From: Ardenticatenaceae bacterium
Lineage (GTDB): Bacteria > Chloroflexota > Anaerolineae > Promineifilales > Promineifilaceae
NCBI GenBank assembly: GCA_011525915.1
Contig: WYBM01000051.1
Coordinates: forward strand, 62,001-126,000
Length of the DNA stretch: 64,000 bases
Direction of reading: 5' to 3'
Shown: one piece after another, positions 26,219-34,534 of the stretch
How positions within the stretch are numbered: position 1 is the first letter of the stretch
Layout: each line of letters opens with the position of its first letter
Position numbers and translations under genes: made by a program
The notes under the pieces: model-generated
The model's database searches: none
Told to the model about the DNA's origin: nothing
What the model saw: the letters and a program-made list of their open reading frames with translations, nothing else

Positions 26219-26926
26219 TTGTCTAAACAGGCTAACTTTATCTTGGCGGCTGCGGCTCTGCTTGTCGATGGTGCTGCTATGTTAATTGGGTTTTTATTTC
26301 TGGCTGATCTCACTGCCTGGTTTCAGGCGCGCCATGTGTTAAATGTCATCGCCCTGACGGCCGTGTACCTGTTCTTTTGTGTGGCTGTTTATCTAATTCG
26401 CAAGCTGGCGACGCCAGCGTCAGCGGCACACACCAGGTTGCAGCCGCCCGGCTGGTTGCTCCGGCGTGGTACCATGGCCACATTGGCCGTATTATTTGGA
26501 TTAACGCTGGCGGTGCTGCTGTTAAACCAGCTCGGCTACTGGGACGCTATCTTTATTGTAGATGATCGCAAACTAGGGGCCGGAGAGTCGGCCGCGTTTT
26601 TTGTCTATGCGCCGGGGGCCTTTATGGCTGCCGCCTTTTTCTACATTTTGGTATTGAGCGGGCAGACACGGGAAACAATCTTGCCGGGCTCTGGTCGGTA
26701 CGTGCTGCTGGCGTTGGTGGGGCTGGTAGGGGTAAACAGCATGATGTTGTTGTTAACGGCCGTGCTGCATTCCCTCTCACTGGATTGGTGGATCATCCTC
26801 CCAAGCTTGCTGCTGTTGTTTGGCCCGCCGCGAGCATGGTATCTGGTGAAACGGCCGTCTGTCTTGCCCTTGTTTAGCTTCCTGCTTCTGATCCTCTTTT
26901 ACAGCTGGCAAATAACGGCTTCATGA
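26219..26926 (+). CDS. Multi-pass membrane protein of unknown function
   Basis: 235 residues with about seven hydrophobic helices (for example LAAAALLVDGAAMLIGFLFL, VIALTAVYLFFCVAVYLI, LALVGLVGVNSMMLLLTAVL and LFSFLLLILFYSW). I recognise no catalytic motif. ATG at 26219 follows GAGGTG three bases upstream. It stands alone between divergent or convergent neighbours. Two ACGGCCGT copies in the frame match the local sequence style. An integral membrane location is well supported; the role is not. Confidence 0.7.
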   Translation: MSKQANFILAAAALLVDGAAMLIGFLFLADLTAWFQARHVLNVIALTAVYLFFCVAVYLIRKLATPASAAHTRLQPPGWLLRRGTMATLAVLFGLTLAVLLLNQLGYWDAIFIVDDRKLGAGESAAFFVYAPGAFMAAAFFYILVLSGQTRETILPGSGRYVLLALVGLVGVNSMMLLLTAVLHSLSLDWWIILPSLLLLFGPPRAWYLVKRPSVLPLFSFLLLILFYSWQITAS

Positions 26927-27029
26927 AGCCATCATGTATTCCGGGGCATGCCGCGTTTGCCGAGCATATTTACATAACGTTTATAATGGATGACATACCT
27001 TGAAGAAGTGGGCATTATCTGGTGATATA

Positions 27030-27071
27030 TAAAAAGAGGTGCTCCCCCTGCCCTGCATAAACAGGGGGAGC
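27030..27071 (-). terminator. Intrinsic terminator of ftsZ
   Basis: A perfect 10-bp stem, GCTCCCCCTG and CAGGGGGAGC, with an 11-nt loop. On the minus strand it is followed by ACCTCTTTTTATAT. It lies about 130 bp past the ftsZ stop. Confidence 0.85.
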
Positions 27072-27197
27072 GGTGCAGAGGGGATGTGTGTGATCTGTAA
27101 CCAGGTTACAAACCACCGAACAAAAAAAGGAGCGCTGTGTGCTACTACCTAAAGGCAGCGTCTACCTTTGAGTAGCCAGTGTAATGAACCTCTTGCC

Positions 27198-28340
27198 CTA
27201 GCGACGGCGCAAGAAGGCCGGTATTTCTAGATTGTTGGGTGCAAAGCGCGGCTGCACCGGTTCTGATTCTGGTTCATGGGCCGGTGATTCTACCGGGGCC
27301 GCTGCCGGCTGTGGTTGGGGCCGGGCTGACGTCACGGGGGTATTGGCAGGACGGCCGTATTGCTGTTGTAAAAATTGTCGCCGTGACAGTGTGCGTTCAA
27401 AACCGGTGGCAATCACCGTCACCCGCATTTCATCACCCATGCTCTCATCAATCACGGCCCCAAAAATCATATTGGCGTCGGGGTGTGCTGTTTCCCGGAT
27501 AATGGCTGCCGCCTGGTTAACATCATACAGGCTAAGGCTTGGCCCGCCGGTGACATTAAACAGAATGCCTTGGGCCCCGTCTATGGTCACATCCAGCAGA
27601 CGGGAGCTAATGGCCTGTTCAGCCGCAATGCGGGCGCGATCTTCACCTTCACCATGTCCAATGGCCATAAGGGCTGCGCCACCCTGAGACATAATTGCTT
27701 TAACGTCAGCAAAGTCCAGGTTAATTAGACCCGGCACGGTAATCAATTCACTAATACCCTGAATGCCCTGGCGCAAAACATCATCGGCCATGTTGAAGGA
27801 ATCGGCCAGAGACATGCGTCGGTCGGTCAGTTCCAGCAGCCGGTCATTGGGAATCACAATGAGGGTATCTACCTGTTCTTTAAGCCTTTCAATGCCATGT
27901 TCAGCTGAAGTAGATCGCTTGCTTCCTTCAAAGAGAAACGGCCGTGTCACCACCCCAATGGCCAGGGCACCGTGTTCTCTGGCTACCCGGGCAACCACAT
28001 GGGCTGCGCCTGTACCCGTGCCACCACCCATACCAGCCGTAATAAACACCATATCAGAGCCTTTGAGCACTTCATACAGCTCATCGGCAGACTCTTCGGC
28101 CGCTTTTTCGCCTACTTCAGGATGCCCACCGGCCCCCAGGCCACGTGTCAGCTTTTCACCAATGCGCACGCGTACTGGCGCGTCAGACAACAACAACGCC
28201 TGGTTATCGGTGTTGACAGCAACAAAATCCACCCCGTTGATCCCTTCTTTGATCATCCGGTTGATGGCATTACAACCACCGCCACCCACACCAACGACAC
28301 GAATGCAAGCTACGTTTTCTAGTTCTGGTGTCCTTTGCAT
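27198..28340 (-). CDS. ftsZ: Cell division GTPase FtsZ
   Basis: 380 residues of the tubulin-like GTPase that forms the division ring. N-terminal [16 protein letters not shown], the tubulin signature [16 protein letters not shown] (about residues 105-120), the T7 synergy loop [11 protein letters not shown] and the conserved C-terminal peptide [10 protein letters not shown] are all present. A Pro/Ala-rich linker of about 45 residues separates core and tail. ATG at 28340 follows GAGGGATGATCC. There is no ftsA, ftsQ or mur gene nearby; ftsZ instead follows a small BldC-like regulator on the same strand and has its own terminator. Confidence 0.98.
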   Translation of the reverse strand: MQRTPELENVACIRVVGVGGGGCNAINRMIKEGINGVDFVAVNTDNQALLLSDAPVRVRIGEKLTRGLGAGGHPEVGEKAAEESADELYEVLKGSDMVFITAGMGGGTGTGAAHVVARVAREHGALAIGVVTRPFLFEGSKRSTSAEHGIERLKEQVDTLIVIPNDRLLELTDRRMSLADSFNMADDVLRQGIQGISELITVPGLINLDFADVKAIMSQGGAALMAIGHGEGEDRARIAAEQAISSRLLDVTIDGAQGILFNVTGGPSLSLYDVNQAAAIIRETAHPDANMIFGAVIDESMGDEMRVTVIATGFERTLSRRQFLQQQYGRPANTPVTSARPQPQPAAAPVESPAHEPESEPVQPRFAPNNLEIPAFLRRR

Positions 28341-28407
28341 GGATCATCCCTCTTCTACCCGTGAGTGTGAGCCACCTCGCAGGCGAGTCAGCTTGTGATT
28401 GGAATCA

Positions 28408-28454
28408 TGAGGACTAAGCTATCCTCTTCCCCAATACAACTTGCTTAGTCCTCA
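28408..28454. promoter_or_regulatory. 12-bp inverted repeat in the ftsZ leader
   Basis: TGAGGACTAAGC and GCTTAGTCCTCA form a perfect inverted repeat with a 23-nt spacer, between the HTH gene and ftsZ. It has no U-tract, so it looks more like an operator or an mRNA structure than a terminator. Confidence 0.5.
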
Positions 28455-28472
28455 CTTACCGATCCTCACCGC

Positions 28473-28685
28473 TTACAGTAATGTTGCCTTATTTCCCGGC
28501 CGTGGATCGTAGCGGCTGGCAAATTGTTCTAAGATTGCTTTTTCCACCAACCACTTATTCCCAAACTTGATTGCGGGAAGTTTACCTTGCCTGATGAGAC
28601 GCCTGACGGATTCGGGGTGAACATTAAGACGTTTCGCTACTTCCGGGACGCCTGCATAATTTTCCAGCAAATCTTCCTTACTCAT
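28473..28685 (-). CDS. Small excisionase/BldC-like helix-turn-helix protein
   Basis: 70 residues from ATG at 28685 (ATG at 28712 is in frame; neither has a clear ribosome binding site). The MerR/excisionase-type fold is visible: YAGVPEVAKRLNVHPESVRR is the helix-turn-helix, and QGKLPAIKFGNKWLVEKAIL the wing. Size and layout are like BldC of actinomycetes and phage excisionases. There are no phage or integrase genes near, so a chromosomal regulator is more likely. It sits 132 bp upstream of ftsZ on the same strand, so it may be cotranscribed with it or control it. Its promoter is overlapped by repeated ACAACA/TGTTGT sites. Confidence 0.82.
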   Translation of the reverse strand: MSKEDLLENYAGVPEVAKRLNVHPESVRRLIRQGKLPAIKFGNKWLVEKAILEQFASRYDPRPGNKATLL

Positions 28686-28732
28686 TGCAATTTCATTGTT
28701 TTTGGGAAGCATCTACACCGATGCGGGATACT

Positions 28733-28794
28733 ACAACAATTGTATTTGTTGTAAACATACAACAGAACCTGGCATCTGTCAAGAGTTTTGTTGT
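28733..28794 (-). promoter_or_regulatory. Promoter with repeated ACAACA/TGTTGT sites ahead of the HTH gene
   Basis: On the minus strand: -35 TTGACA (28782-28777), 17-bp spacer, -10 TATGTT (28759-28754). ACAACA or its complement occurs at 28733-28738, 28747-28752, 28759-28764 and 28789-28794, flanking and overlapping the -10. The arrangement suggests autoregulation by the downstream HTH protein. Confidence 0.6.
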
Positions 28795-28839
28795 AATACG
28801 TCAACAAACATCATCAATAAGGGGGAGCAAGAGATGGCC

Positions 28840-28877
28840 CAAAAAGGCCCAAAGAGTCTGGCAAACCCTTTGGGCCT
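28840..28877 (-). terminator. Intrinsic terminator of the glutamate dehydrogenase gene
   Basis: A perfect 10-bp stem AGGCCCAAAG and CTTTGGGCCT with a 13-nt loop, starting 7 bp past the stop codon and followed on the minus strand by TTTT. Confidence 0.8.
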
Positions 28878-28883
28878 CTACAA

Positions 28884-30131
28884 TTACACCCAACCACGCA
28901 GGCGAACGGCTTCCGCTACCCGGTCAACGGCCACCAGGTAAGCCGATACACGCGTGTCTACTTTTTTAGACTGGGACATGGTGTGCACCGCATGGAAAGC
29001 GGTGGTGATCTTTTGGTCCAGCCGTTCATTCACCATGGCTTCATCCCAATAGAATTGATAGCCATTTTGTACCATTTCAAAATACGAAACAATGACACCA
29101 CCAGCGTTACACAAGAAATCGGGAATGATATAGACCCCTTTGTCGTTAAGGATATTATCAGCTTCCGGTGTTGTAGGGCCATTGGCCAGCTCAGCCACAA
29201 TTTTGGCTTTGATACGGGCTGCATTCTGGCTTGTCAGCTGGTTTTCTATGGCGGCGGGAATAAGAATATCTACATTCAGTTCCAGCAGCTCCGCATTGTT
29301 AATCGCCTCAGTTTCCGGGCAATCAACCACCTTGCCATGGCGGCGCAGGTGGTCTGTTACTACCTTGTGGTCAAGCCCATGTGGATTGTAAATAGCGCCA
29401 AATTCATCGCTGACAGCCACAACGTTTAAGCCAAACTGCCCGGCCAGTTGGTGGGCATGGCTGCCTACATTACCGTACCCTTGAATGGCACAGGTAGCAC
29501 CGTCCAAAGAGAGGCCCCTGGCTTTAGCTGCTTCGCGAATCGTAAATAGGCCACCAAGGGCGGTCGCCGGGGTGCGCCCTTGTGAGCCCCCCAATGGCAG
29601 CGGTTTACCGGTGATCACACCCGGTTCATGCCAGCCCATCAGCTTTTCATATTCGTCCAACATCCAGGCCATGATTTGCGGATGGGTGTTAACGTCAGGG
29701 GCGGGCACATCTTGGGTGATGCCAATGTAACGAGCGATGTTACGCATATACCCTCGGCTGAGCCGCTCTAATTCGCCCGGCGACATGGTCCGTGGGTTAC
29801 AAATGATGCCGCCCTTGCCACCACCAAGTGGAATATCAGACACGGCCGTTTTCCATGTCATCCAGGCAGCCAACGCCCGTACGGTGTCAATTGTCTCATC
29901 GGGGTGAAAGCGGATACCACCTTTGGCCGGGCCACGGGCATCATTGTACTGCACACGGAAGCCTTGAAAGGTTTTGGTACTGCCATCATCCATCTTCACA
30001 GGAATGGTGAAGTGGAACTCACGCATAGGCTCACGCAAAAAAGCATGCATATCTGGGTCTAGTTGTAAAACAGCAGCCGCCTCATCTAGCTGCGCTTGTG
30101 CGATTGCAAATGGGTTCAGATTTTCGCTCAT
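28884..30131 (-). CDS. Glu/Leu/Phe/Val dehydrogenase, probably NAD(P)-glutamate dehydrogenase
   Basis: 415 residues, typical of the hexameric glutamate dehydrogenases that interconvert glutamate and 2-oxoglutarate plus ammonia. The N-terminal substrate domain has GFRVQYNDARGPAKGGIRFH and the catalytic-lysine block TWKTAVSDIPLGGGKGGI. The Asp motif is DVPAPDVNTHPQIMAWM. The Rossmann domain has CAIQGYGNVGSHAHQLA. A lysine in the substrate pocket (PVKMDD to GGIRFH region) suits glutamate over leucine, but the exact amino acid is inferred. Own terminator at 28840-28877. Confidence 0.93.
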   Translation of the reverse strand: MSENLNPFAIAQAQLDEAAAVLQLDPDMHAFLREPMREFHFTIPVKMDDGSTKTFQGFRVQYNDARGPAKGGIRFHPDETIDTVRALAAWMTWKTAVSDIPLGGGKGGIICNPRTMSPGELERLSRGYMRNIARYIGITQDVPAPDVNTHPQIMAWMLDEYEKLMGWHEPGVITGKPLPLGGSQGRTPATALGGLFTIREAAKARGLSLDGATCAIQGYGNVGSHAHQLAGQFGLNVVAVSDEFGAIYNPHGLDHKVVTDHLRRHGKVVDCPETEAINNAELLELNVDILIPAAIENQLTSQNAARIKAKIVAELANGPTTPEADNILNDKGVYIIPDFLCNAGGVIVSYFEMVQNGYQFYWDEAMVNERLDQKITTAFHAVHTMSQSKKVDTRVSAYLVAVDRVAEAVRLRGWV

Positions 30132-30429
30132 GTTAATTGATACACTCCAATTTTCAAAGTGGGATTGGCAGGTTGAACACCTGACGATAAAGGAGAGTGT
30201 CTACGATATTAAACCGAGTGTCAAGTGACAGGTTACTATGCCTATGGTGCCAAATATCATACCAGCCTCTGTGGCCTGATGCCGCTCTATTGATAGGCTT
30301 GCATTACGAATTTAGGTTAACTGGCTGACCGATGAAGATACCCCGTTTATTTGCGCTGGAAAGCGTGGCTTGTTAAAACTGTGGGAGATTTAGCGTTTAT
30401 GGTGGACAATACAAGACGGGAACGATGCA

Positions 30430-31965
30430 ATGATTCAATACGAAGCCATTATCGGGTTGGAAATTCATGCTGAACTGATGACAGCCTCTAAGATGTTTTG
30501 CGCTGCACCAGTCGTAGACAGTGTCACGGCCGCTCCTAACACGGCCGTACATCCCCTTTGCCTTGGTATGCCTGGCACCCTGCCAGTCATTAACAAGCAG
30601 GCGGTCGATTACGCCTTACGGGTAGCCCTGGCCTTAAACTGTGAGATCAACCAGCACAATATTTTCGCCCGTAAAAATTACTTTTATCCCGATTTACCTA
30701 AAGGGTACCAGATCAGCCAGTATGAAGAGCCCCTTGGGGTGAATGGCTGGCTAGACATTGACCTGGAAGATGGCCGTCAGAAACGTATTGGCATCCGCCG
30801 TGTCCACATGGAAGAAGATACCGGTAAACTCACCCATCAGGATGAGGATGCCGCCGCCGGCGGGCTGTCAGGCAAGAGGGTCTCGGGCGAGAGGGTCTCG
30901 GACGAGAGGGTCTCGGGCGAGAGGGTCTCGCTGGTAGACTACAACCGGGCTGGTGTACCTTTACTGGAAATTGTCTCTGAGCCAGACATTCACAGCGGCG
31001 AAGAAGCACGGGTGTATGCCATGAAAATTCGCCAGATTTTGCGTTACCTGGGTGTAAACAGCGGCGACATGGAAAAGGGGGTGCTGCGTGTGGAGCCCAA
31101 CATCAGTATTCGCCCGGTGGGCAGCAGCGCTTTTGGTACCCGCACAGAGTTAAAAAACCTGAACAGCTTCAAAGCGTTGGCCGATGGCACGGCGTTTGAG
31201 ATCGAGCGGCAAATTCAACGGTTAACTGCGGGCGACCTGGTTATACAGGAGACACGCGGCTGGAATGAGCATAAAAAACGCACCTTCAGCCAACGGCGCA
31301 AAGAAGAGGCAGAAGATTACCGTTACTTTCCAGAACCAGACTTGCCGCCGCTTTTTATTTCTGATGAGTGGATAGCCGAGTCCAGAGCCGCTTTACCAGA
31401 GCTGCCAGACGCCCGGATGGCGCGTTATGTCAATGAATTAGGGCTGCCCCCTTATGAAGCCGGGCTGTTGGCCGAAGAGCGCGCGGTGGGGGAATGGTTA
31501 GACACGGCCGTGGCCGCCGGTGGCCACCCCCAATCCCTGAGCAAATGGATGCTCAACGAGCTGTTCCGGTTGATGAATGAACACAAACTGGGTATTTCTG
31601 AGATTCAAGTGACACCGGCAGGACTGGTAGAACTGATTGCTTTAGTAGACAAGGGCACCATCAACAACAACACGGCCAAAGACGTGCTGGCAGAAATGTT
31701 TACCAGCGGCCTGGCCGCCCCGGCCATCGTCCAGGCCAGGGGGTGGGCCCAAATCTCTGATGAGCAGGCCATCGCCGCCCTTATTAGCCAGGTGCTGCTT
31801 AACAACCCGGAAATGGTGACCCGGTACACCAACGGCGAAGAAAAGCTGCGTGGCTGGTTTGTGGGCCAGATCATGGGGCAAACAAAAGGGAAAGCCAACC
31901 CCTCGCTGGTGAATCAACTCTTAACACAAAAGCTGGCCGAATGGAAAACAAACGGCTACCCATAA
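30430..31965 (+). CDS. gatB: Asp-tRNA(Asn)/Glu-tRNA(Gln) amidotransferase subunit B
   Basis: 511 residues. GatB binds mischarged tRNA and, with GatA and GatC, converts Glu-tRNA(Gln) or Asp-tRNA(Asn) to the amide. Family motifs: [78 protein letters not shown], and a C-terminal YqeY-like tRNA domain ending [17 protein letters not shown]. The odd feature is a Lys/Arg-Val-Ser-Gly/Asp-Glu repeat at residues 148-167, between HMEEDTGKL and [10 protein letters not shown], encoded by four 15-bp tandem units. gatA and gatC are not in the window. Confidence 0.96.
   Translation: MIQYEAIIGLEIHAELMTASKMFCAAPVVDSVTAAPNTAVHPLCLGMPGTLPVINKQAVDYALRVALALNCEINQHNIFARKNYFYPDLPKGYQISQYEEPLGVNGWLDIDLEDGRQKRIGIRRVHMEEDTGKLTHQDEDAAAGGLSGKRVSGERVSDERVSGERVSLVDYNRAGVPLLEIVSEPDIHSGEEARVYAMKIRQILRYLGVNSGDMEKGVLRVEPNISIRPVGSSAFGTRTELKNLNSFKALADGTAFEIERQIQRLTAGDLVIQETRGWNEHKKRTFSQRRKEEAEDYRYFPEPDLPPLFISDEWIAESRAALPELPDARMARYVNELGLPPYEAGLLAEERAVGEWLDTAVAAGGHPQSLSKWMLNELFRLMNEHKLGISEIQVTPAGLVELIALVDKGTINNNTAKDVLAEMFTSGLAAPAIVQARGWAQISDEQAIAALISQVLLNNPEMVTRYTNGEEKLRGWFVGQIMGQTKGKANPSLVNQLLTQKLAEWKTNGYP
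30871..30930 (+). repeat. Four 15-bp tandem repeats inside gatB
   Basis: Units are GGCAAGAGGGTCTCG, GGCGAGAGGGTCTCG, GACGAGAGGGTCTCG and GGCGAGAGGGTCTCG. They keep the frame and add 20 residues in a loop where homologues usually have few. Confidence 0.9.
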
Positions 31966-31994
31966 ACAACACCTTGATAGTCGTTTATTGACCA

Positions 31995-32105
31995 CAGAGA
32001 ATAGTAGGATCAGTTTCCAGTCATCAGTGGACAGTTTTCAGTAAACTATTTCCAGAGTAGGCCAGCACTGAAAACTGGTTACTGGCTTCTGATAACTGGT
32101 ACCAG
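31995..32105 (+). repeat. Intergenic heptad element, family A (copy 4)
   Basis: Between gatB and the HAD gene. Left heptads, core AGTAAACTATTTCCAGAG (one change), TAGGCCAGCACTGAAAACTG, and right end ACTGGTACC, which is the reverse complement of the left end GGTACCAGT seen in other copies. Confidence 0.85.
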
Positions 32106-32114
32106 GAGTACCGC

Positions 32115-32786
32115 ATGTTCACGGCCGTCATCTTTGATCGTGATGGTGTGTTAACTGATTTCGATGTCCCGGCAGCAACTGCTTATTTTAGGGAGTTGTT
32201 ACCTGTTTCTATTGAAGAGTTGAGCATCCGCTGGCAGCAGTGGGGGCAGGCTGCCGGCTTCCCTCGCAGTCTGGCCGAAGAACAGCGGTTTTGGCAGGGC
32301 TTCTGGCAGCAGGTGAGCGATGACCTGAATTTGTCCCCGCCTGTTCGCACACAACTCCACCGGCTGGATTATAAGCTCTTCCTCCAACCCTTCCCTGATG
32401 CGCATGGGGCACTGCTTGCCACACGCCAGCGAGGGTTAAAAACAGGCGTCCTTTCAAACTTTAATCTGGCCAGCCTGGCTGACTCGCTCACGGCCGTTGG
32501 CCTGGCCGGCCTGGTTGATGCCGCCTGTGCCGCCCCCGTTATTGGCGTATCTAAACCGCACCCCGAAGCGTACCTCACCATCACCCGCACCCTGGAGGTA
32601 CTGCCTGAACAATGCCTGTTCTTTGATGACGAACCAGCATGTGTGGCCGGCGCTCGCCACCTGGGCATGATCGCCTTTCTGGTAGACCGGCAGCAGCCCC
32701 GGCATGATATCGCCGCTGGGGTAGTGTGTGATCTCACCGCTCTTCCCACGATTCTTAACCAGACAATCACTGGCCTGAAGACATAA
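32115..32786 (+). CDS. HAD-superfamily phosphatase
   Basis: 223 residues with the four HAD motifs: VIFDRDGVLTDFD (nucleophile Asp and acid Asp), GVLSNFN (motif II), the lysine of IGVSKPHPEAYL (III), and CLFFDDEPACVAGA (IV). A helical C1 cap lies between motifs I and II, as in phosphoglycolate phosphatase and beta-phosphoglucomutase relatives. The first motif reads DRDG instead of DFDG or DLDG, which still keeps both aspartates. GGAG lies just before ATG 32115. The substrate is unknown. Confidence 0.85.
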   Translation: MFTAVIFDRDGVLTDFDVPAATAYFRELLPVSIEELSIRWQQWGQAAGFPRSLAEEQRFWQGFWQQVSDDLNLSPPVRTQLHRLDYKLFLQPFPDAHGALLATRQRGLKTGVLSNFNLASLADSLTAVGLAGLVDAACAAPVIGVSKPHPEAYLTITRTLEVLPEQCLFFDDEPACVAGARHLGMIAFLVDRQQPRHDIAAGVVCDLTALPTILNQTITGLKT

Positions 32787-32913
32787 GATCCATAGTGTAA
32801 ACGGCTTTACTCCTTGTGATAGTACCTTTATGCCGATGAATTTCACGGCCGTACCCATTATACTGAACGCAATACTTTATGATGTATCGTTACATGAGTG
32901 TAGGAGTCAAAAT

Positions 32914-33297
32914 GTGAAACCGGTAATTTTAGTTGTCGATGATGAAGCCCATATCCGTGAAATGTTAGCATTGCTGCTGGGGCTCCATGGATTTAAAGTG
33001 GCCGAAGCGGAAGATGGACGTGAAGCCTGGCAAAGGATTAGTGAAAGCCGACCAGACGCAGTGATCCTGGATGTGATGATGCCTGAAATGGATGGCCTTA
33101 CTCTCTGCCGCAAAGTGCGCGCCACGCCGGAAATGGCTAACTTACCTATCATCATGCTCAGCGGCAAAACCCACTTAGGCGCCGAAGAGGAAGGGTTGGC
33201 TGCCGGGGCTAATTTTTATATGTGGAAGCCCATGAAAACGTCCGAACTGTTAGCAAACATTGAGACTGTACTGCTAGACGTTTCAATGACTGCATAA
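32914..33297 (+). CDS. Stand-alone response regulator receiver protein
   Basis: 127 residues from GTG at 32914, chosen for TAGGAG upstream. It is a complete CheY-like receiver: acidic pocket VVDDEAH, phosphoacceptor Asp in DAVILDVMMPEMDG (about residue 54), Thr/Ser switch in IIMLSGKTH and lysine in YMWKPMKTSELL. No output domain and no histidine kinase next to it. Such proteins relay phosphate or bind partners by protein contact. A terminator built of two ACGGCCGT octamers follows. Confidence 0.9.
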   Translation: MKPVILVVDDEAHIREMLALLLGLHGFKVAEAEDGREAWQRISESRPDAVILDVMMPEMDGLTLCRKVRATPEMANLPIIMLSGKTHLGAEEEGLAAGANFYMWKPMKTSELLANIETVLLDVSMTA

Positions 33298-33325
33298 GAC
33301 TCCGGACAGACCACCGGCATAAAAC

Positions 33326-33360
33326 AACGGCCGTGCCCTATGGGTACGGCCGTTTTCGTT
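33326..33360 (+). terminator. Terminator made from two ACGGCCGT octamers
   Basis: AACGGCCGT (33326-33334) pairs with ACGGCCGTT (33346-33354), extended by G-U and CCC/GGG pairs to a 13-bp stem with a 3-nt loop, followed by TTTTCGTTT. It lies 29 bp after the receiver gene. Confidence 0.8.
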
Positions 33361-33440
33361 TACCACCTGTCATCAGAAGCGCAGCGCTTTGTGCCCCTGC
33401 TTTGCCAACAAGTGTGCTACAATGCGTGCAGGAGATAGGC

Positions 33441-34469
33441 ATGTCTTTATGCTGGTCCCCCCCTAAAGAGTGGATTCGCTTCACGGCCGTAGATGCCCAT
33501 ACGGCCGGTGAACCGTTGCGCATTTTCACCAGCGGCTGGCCCAACCTGCCCGGCGACACCATCCTGGCCAAGCGCCGCTATGCCCGCGACCATTACGACC
33601 ATCTGCGCCAGGCCACCATGTGGGAACCCCGTGGCCACGCCGACATGTACGGCTGCCTGCTGACAGAACCGGTGACACCAGACGGCGACGTGGGTGTGCT
33701 GTTCCTGCACAATGAAGGGTTCAGCACCATGTGCGGGCACGGCATCATTGGTTTGACAAAGGTGGCCTTAGACATGGGACTGATTGACAAACCGGGCACC
33801 CACCCTGTGCTGAAGATTGACAGCCCGGCCGGCCAGGTTACGGCATTTGCTCACCGCGAACAAGGGGTGGTCACGGCCGTCTCTTTTCACAATGTGCCCG
33901 CCTTCGTTTATGTCCAGGACCAAACAGTGGATGTGCCCGGTTGGGGCACGGTGCGGTATGATGTGGCCTTTGGCGGCGCGTTTTATGCCTTTGTACGGGC
34001 GGCGGAGTTAAACGTGGGATTGGTTCCCGCCAATGTGGATCAATTGATCGCCTGTGGCCGGGCCATTAAAATGGCCGTCATAGCCAGCCTGCCCATTCAT
34101 CACCCTTTTGAAGCTGACCTGAGCTTTTTATATGGCGTTATCTTTGTAGGTGCAGCACATGATCCCGCGCACCACAGCCGCAACGTCTGCGTTTTTGCCG
34201 ATGGCGAGGTGGACCGCTGCCCCACCGGCACTGGTGTCAGCGCCCGCGCCGCCCTGCACTTTGCCCGCGAGGAAATTGGGGTCGACCAGCCGTTTGTGGT
34301 GGAAAGCATCTTGGGCACTACATTTACGGGCGAAGTGGTGGGGGTGACCCAATTTGGGCCATACACGGCCGTTAATCCCCAAATCACGGGTACGGCTCAC
34401 ATCTGCGGCCGTAACGAACTGCTCATTGACCCTGCCGACCCGCTGCGGCACGGCTTCTTCTTACGCTGA
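33441..34469 (+). CDS. Proline racemase / 4-hydroxyproline epimerase family protein
   Basis: 342 residues from ATG at 33441 with AGGAGAT upstream; the frame is open further upstream, across the terminator, which rules out the earlier start. Both catalytic cysteines are present: STMCGHGIIG and DRCPTGTGVSARAA. Two cysteines fit a racemase or epimerase; trans-3-hydroxyproline dehydratases replace the second with Thr. AVDAHTAGEPLRI is the family N-terminus. It is a cofactor-independent cytoplasmic enzyme acting on proline or hydroxyproline. No proline transport or catabolic genes are adjacent. Confidence 0.92.
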   Translation: MSLCWSPPKEWIRFTAVDAHTAGEPLRIFTSGWPNLPGDTILAKRRYARDHYDHLRQATMWEPRGHADMYGCLLTEPVTPDGDVGVLFLHNEGFSTMCGHGIIGLTKVALDMGLIDKPGTHPVLKIDSPAGQVTAFAHREQGVVTAVSFHNVPAFVYVQDQTVDVPGWGTVRYDVAFGGAFYAFVRAAELNVGLVPANVDQLIACGRAIKMAVIASLPIHHPFEADLSFLYGVIFVGAAHDPAHHSRNVCVFADGEVDRCPTGTGVSARAALHFAREEIGVDQPFVVESILGTTFTGEVVGVTQFGPYTAVNPQITGTAHICGRNELLIDPADPLRHGFFLR

Positions 34470-34534
34470 TAGAGGCCCAATGTTTTGGCAAAGAAAGGTG
34501 AAGCTGGAATGCCACATCAGGCACAAGAGGGTTC

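Noticed and set aside
28473-28685. Excisionase-like gene as evidence of a prophage
   Set aside because: No integrase, attachment site or phage gene lies nearby; it sits ahead of ftsZ.
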